Assembly (NCBI GenBank): GCA_944383015.1
Contig: CALWOC010000003.1
Span: 1-64,000, forward strand
From: an uncultured Clostridia bacterium
GTDB taxonomy: Bacteria; Bacillota; Clostridia; TANB77; CAG-465
Reading direction: 5' to 3'
DNA length: 64,000 nucleotides
A program made the translations under genes and the position numbers. The notes under the pieces are model-generated. The model was not told the DNA's origin. It was given only the letters and a program-made list of their open reading frames with translations, and did not search any database. Shown piece after piece: positions 60,988 to 64,000 of the stretch. Every line of letters starts with the position of its first letter. The stretch's first letter is position 1.

Positions 60988-62610
60988 TTATTTACCATAC
61001 TTATATACATCAAGTATAAGAGCAGCGTCATTTGCATTTATTACGCCATCTTCATTCATATCTCCAATTTGCATATCTTCATCTTTAGCATTACCATATT
61101 TATATAAATCTAGTGCAACTGCTGCATCGTTTGCATTTACTGCCCCATTTCTATCTAAATCACCAAGAATAATTCCAAAATGCACATTTACATTACAAAC
61201 AGCTTGTACTTTAGAATCAGATTTTAATGTACAAATGATATTACATTTACCATTTCCAACAGGTATAACTTTTCCGTAACTGTCTACAGTTGCAACTTCT
61301 GTATTATCTGATGTAAAAATGAATTCTTCTCCTTCTAATATTGCCGTCTGTGGCTCATAGCTTTTAATCTCTAATGTTTTTGGTGTATCATTAATAAATT
61401 CTAAATCATTATAATTTAGAGCAATGCTAGTTATTCTTATTTTGCTATAACTAACATTAAGCTTTGTATCATTATTAAAAATAGAATCCTCATTTATAAT
61501 ATTACCTAAATTATCTATTATTCCATTATATGCATATCCCTCTTTTGTATATTCAGGAATATAATCTATATTACCACCTTTATCTGCTCCAATAGTGTCA
61601 ATAACTTGTCCATTATCTATGATTTCTATTTTAACTCTATCTTTCATATACATTACATCCATATCAACATGACCTTGGTCATTATTTGCTCCATCTACAG
61701 AGCCTTCAAATGTATATTGCCAAATAAAAGGTGTAGTATTAGTATCTGCTATAGTTATTTTTTCACTAAAATCCGGATCATCTTTTGGTGAAGCATACCA
61801 ATAATTATATGCTAAAGCATTTAATTTTTCTAAATCTAAATAATTCATGTAAAAATTTCTATTTGAATATATAATAGGAGTATATCCAGCATTATATATC
61901 TCTGTACAAAATGCAATTGCTATTTCTGTAACTTTTTTCATTCCTAACTCTTCAAGTGCTGTCCCCTCTATATCATATGCAATTGGCAAAGTCATATTTT
62001 CTTTATAATCTTTTCCATATTCATTTATTGCTGTTAAAACATATTTTGCTTCAAGTTTTGCTTCTTCTGGAGTTTTTGCTAAGCAAAAGTGATATATTCC
62101 AAAAGAAAGATTACTCTCACTTGCACCTTTTATATTATTTAAAAATTGCTTATCAAATTGAAAGTCATATTCTTCATCTTTATCTACAGCTTCATCATAC
62201 CACCCAACAGTAGACCTAATCATTGCAAAATCTATTCCTTGCTCTTTTACCTTATCCCACTCAACATTACCATTAAATGATGAGACATCAATACCTACAT
62301 AATATCCAGATGAAAATGTACAAGTATCACTTAATGCTCCATCTGTTACAGTAACTTTAAATTCTCCAAGTCTTTTAGTAAATATAACTCCATCTTCTGA
62401 TATATCTGCTATATTGTCATTTGATATTTCATACTTTAAATTATCTTTGTTATCTGTTTTCAATATATTAGTAATATCAAACTTTTCATATATTTTTAGT
62501 GATTTTCTACTAGTAGAAAAAGAAGTTGTAGCATTTACGCTCTCTTTTACTCCAAAACATATACTTATTGCAAACATAAATATAAATAATTTTATTAATT
62601 TCTTTTTCAT
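60988..62610 (-). CDS. Secreted GH25 lysozyme with Big2 domains and dockerin
   Basis: 540 residues from ATG 62610 (MKKKLIKLFIF), with AGGAG upstream. Signal peptide about 1-26, a Big2-like domain (about 27-105), GH25 lysozyme (about 108-330: YVGIDVSSFNGNV with catalytic-site Asp, FGIYHFCLA, PIAYDIEGT with the acidic pair, IIYSNRNF, PFIWQYTFEG), a short linker and a second Big2 domain (about 390-475), and the dockerin (483-540). Cleaves the beta-1,4 bond of peptidoglycan. A cell-wall lysozyme as dockerin cargo supports a role in wall remodelling or attack on neighbours. Confidence 0.93.
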   Translation of the reverse strand: MKKKLIKLFIFMFAISICFGVKESVNATTSFSTSRKSLKIYEKFDITNILKTDNKDNLKYEISNDNIADISEDGVIFTKRLGEFKVTVTDGALSDTCTFSSGYYVGIDVSSFNGNVEWDKVKEQGIDFAMIRSTVGWYDEAVDKDEEYDFQFDKQFLNNIKGASESNLSFGIYHFCLAKTPEEAKLEAKYVLTAINEYGKDYKENMTLPIAYDIEGTALEELGMKKVTEIAIAFCTEIYNAGYTPIIYSNRNFYMNYLDLEKLNALAYNYWYASPKDDPDFSEKITIADTNTTPFIWQYTFEGSVDGANNDQGHVDMDVMYMKDRVKIEIIDNGQVIDTIGADKGGNIDYIPEYTKEGYAYNGIIDNLGNIINEDSIFNNDTKLNVSYSKIRITSIALNYNDLEFINDTPKTLEIKSYEPQTAILEGEEFIFTSDNTEVATVDSYGKVIPVGNGKCNIICTLKSDSKVQAVCNVNVHFGIILGDLDRNGAVNANDAAVALDLYKYGNAKDEDMQIGDMNEDGVINANDAALILDVYKYGK

Positions 62611-62633
62611 AATTTCACTCCTAAAATTGTAAT

Positions 62634-62680
62634 AAAAGACTAAATTAGTTATAAAATATATAACTAAATTTAGTCTTTTA
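62634..62680 (-). terminator. Terminator after uppP
   Basis: Long stem AAAAGACTAAATT...AATTTAGTCTTTT with an inner AGTTAT/ATAACT, beyond the uppP stop. Confidence 0.85.
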
Positions 62681-62684
62681 ATTT

Positions 62685-63542
62685 CTAAGCTAATATACCT
62701 GTAAACATACAAGCAAGTACTATTAGTCCTAATATAATTCTATATATTCCAAATACTTGGAAATCATTTTTCTTAATATAGTTCATTAAAAACTTAATTG
62801 CAATAATTGAAACTATAAACGCTGTTATAAGTCCAACAATTAATGCTACCCATTCAAATGTTGCCATTGCAACTCCAAGTTTTATAAACTTTAACATTTT
62901 ATATAGACTTGCTCCAATCATAACTGGAATTGCTAAGAAAAATGTAAATTCTGCAGCAACACTTCTAGAAACTCCAATTAATATACCTCCAAGAATTGTT
63001 GCACCAGATCTTGAAGTTCCTGGTATTAAAGCAAGAATTTGAAAAGCTCCAATTATAACTGCATCTTTAATACTAAGAGATTTTAAATCTTTTACTCTTG
63101 CTTCTTTTCCTTTATTTCTTCTTTCTACAATAATAAATAAAATACCATAGATTATTAACATTAAAGAAACTGTTATAGCATTATATAAATATGTATCTAG
63201 TAGCTCATCAAAAAGTAGGCCTATAATTCCTGCAGGAACACAAGCTATTAGAACTTTTCCCCATAGAATCCATGTATCTTTATTAGAAGTAATCTTATTT
63301 TTTCCATCTATTTTCTTAAATTCAAATGGAAATAGCTTTTTAAAATATAAAAATACTACTGCCATAATTGCGCCAAGCTGTATCACAACTAAAAAGAATT
63401 CTTTAAATTCTTCTGACATAGCTAGTTTTATAAATTCATCAACTAAAATCATGTGTCCGGTACTACTGATTGGTAGCCATTCAGTAATACCTTCAACAAT
63501 TCCTAAAAAAATAACTTTAAGTATCTCAATAAAATCTATCAT
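62685..63542 (-). CDS. uppP: Undecaprenyl-diphosphatase (BacA/UppP)
   Basis: 285 residues with about eight membrane segments. Signature motifs GIVEGITEWLPISSTGHMIL and LALIPGTSRSGATILGGI. Recycles undecaprenyl diphosphate to the monophosphate carrier for cell wall synthesis; overexpression gives bacitracin tolerance in other species. 11 bases after the upstream gene. Confidence 0.96.
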   Translation of the reverse strand: MIDFIEILKVIFLGIVEGITEWLPISSTGHMILVDEFIKLAMSEEFKEFFLVVIQLGAIMAVVFLYFKKLFPFEFKKIDGKNKITSNKDTWILWGKVLIACVPAGIIGLLFDELLDTYLYNAITVSLMLIIYGILFIIVERRNKGKEARVKDLKSLSIKDAVIIGAFQILALIPGTSRSGATILGGILIGVSRSVAAEFTFFLAIPVMIGASLYKMLKFIKLGVAMATFEWVALIVGLITAFIVSIIAIKFLMNYIKKNDFQVFGIYRIILGLIVLACMFTGILA

Positions 63543-63553
63543 TTTAATCTCCT

Positions 63554-64000
63554 TTAATTGTCAAGTAACTGTGTTGTTACAATTTTATTGTTTGATGTTC
63601 TTAAATATACAACATCATCTTTTATAGCTTCAAAAGTAACATATTTAGACAATTTTGCCACTCTTTTATATGGATTATCTCCTGTTATATTCAAAATATA
63701 TGTTGGATATATTAAATATACATCACCATATTCATTATATGTTGCAACTATATCTGTATCACTTAAATATATTGTATCAATAATTTGTGAGTTTTCTACA
63801 ACATACACTTTATCATTTTTAGTTGTATCTAACAAATATAGTTTTTCATCATCATCTGAACTTTCTAAATTTGCATTTATTCCAATAAGGTCAACATCAG
63901 CATAACCAACTAAATAATTAATTGTTGCACCTGATGTATAAACACCACCATCAGTATCTCCATAATATAATCTATCAATATGCTGTAGCATTTTTATTGT
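63554..64000 (-). CDS. Partial gene running off the window edge
   Basis: C-terminal 148 codons of a longer gene; the frame stays open to the last base and the first internal ATG (63991) has no ribosome site. Repeated short strands (DKVYVVENSQIIDTIYL, GDVYLIYPTYILNIT, DDVVYLRTSNNKIVT) suggest a beta-propeller or a surface-type beta protein, perhaps with upstream membrane anchor. Co-transcribed with uppP. Confidence 0.7.
   Translation of the reverse strand, partial: TIKMLQHIDRLYYGDTDGGVYTSGATINYLVGYADVDLIGINANLESSDDDEKLYLLDTTKNDKVYVVENSQIIDTIYLSDTDIVATYNEYGDVYLIYPTYILNITGDNPYKRVAKLSKYVTFEAIKDDVVYLRTSNNKIVTTQLLDN

Noticed and set aside
102-62610. Classical cellulosome
   Set aside because: No cellulase, xylanase, CBM or multi-cohesin scaffoldin is present in the window; cargo is surface and cell-wall related.
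1-64000. CRISPR array, tRNA, rRNA, insertion sequences
   Set aside because: No regularly spaced repeats with spacers, no cloverleaf or rRNA sequence and no transposase were found on reading both strands.

Overview
The window looks like chromosome from an uncultured, very AT-rich (by eye roughly 27% G+C) spore-forming Clostridia-type Firmicute, probably a gut bacterium. Gram-positive sporulation genes (spoVT, spoVB, pdaA-like deacetylase), zinc-form ribosomal protein bL31, whiA, yebC, rny, ymdB, uppP, dapL and consensus sigma-A promoters with strong AGGAGG ribosome sites support this. There are no rRNA or tRNA genes, no CRISPR array and no recognisable insertion sequence.

Layout. 0-5.3 kb: four secreted dockerin proteins (three in an operon, then a small cohesin-like/dockerin protein). 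5.4-9.7 kb: an NrnB-like DHH phosphoesterase broken by a +1 frameshift, an unknown gene, a Xer tyrosine recombinase surrounded by direct repeats, a candidate ncRNA and a Nudix hydrolase. 9.8-12 kb: another dockerin protein and a membrane-anchored nuclease-like protein. 12-24 kb: housekeeping (yebC, lytic transglycosylase, polA, hemW, whiA, a DUF1385-PrmC fusion, rpmE, murA, walJ, rlmH, ymdB). 24-34 kb: small hypotheticals, rny, a GDPD esterase, sdpRI, a DUF3298-like protein, and a gene with a leader that can switch structure. 34-51.9 kb: a second candidate ncRNA, ldh, patatin plus TetR, dapL, an MBOAT/DHHW/SGNH acylation group, corA, spoVT, recD2, a second +1-frameshifted gene, pdaA and spoVB. 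51.9-64 kb: two dockerin/BspA-LRR proteins, lepA, a Smr protein, a compositionally odd acidic membrane protein, a degenerate histidine-kinase-like protein, a dockerin GH25 lysozyme, uppP and a partial gene at the edge.

How parts fit together. Eight secreted proteins end in nearly the same 58-residue type I dockerin. Their cargo is a transglutaminase, BspA-type leucine-rich repeats, Big2, Cna-B-like and cadherin-like domains and a GH25 lysozyme, with no plant-polysaccharide hydrolase. This suggests a modular cell-surface complex that is not a cellulosome. The 200-residue cohesin-like/dockerin protein may be an adaptor.

The two most unusual signals are not gene families. (1) CGG is almost absent as a codon (four in-frame cases found by reading all genes), and two of these four sit exactly where a +1 frameshift is needed to read a gene with a good promoter and ribosome site. 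(2) The 9-mer TAAAGAGGC and its complement occur about 20 times on both strands, in three different coding frames and as paired copies forming three terminators, which resembles DNA-uptake signal sequences.
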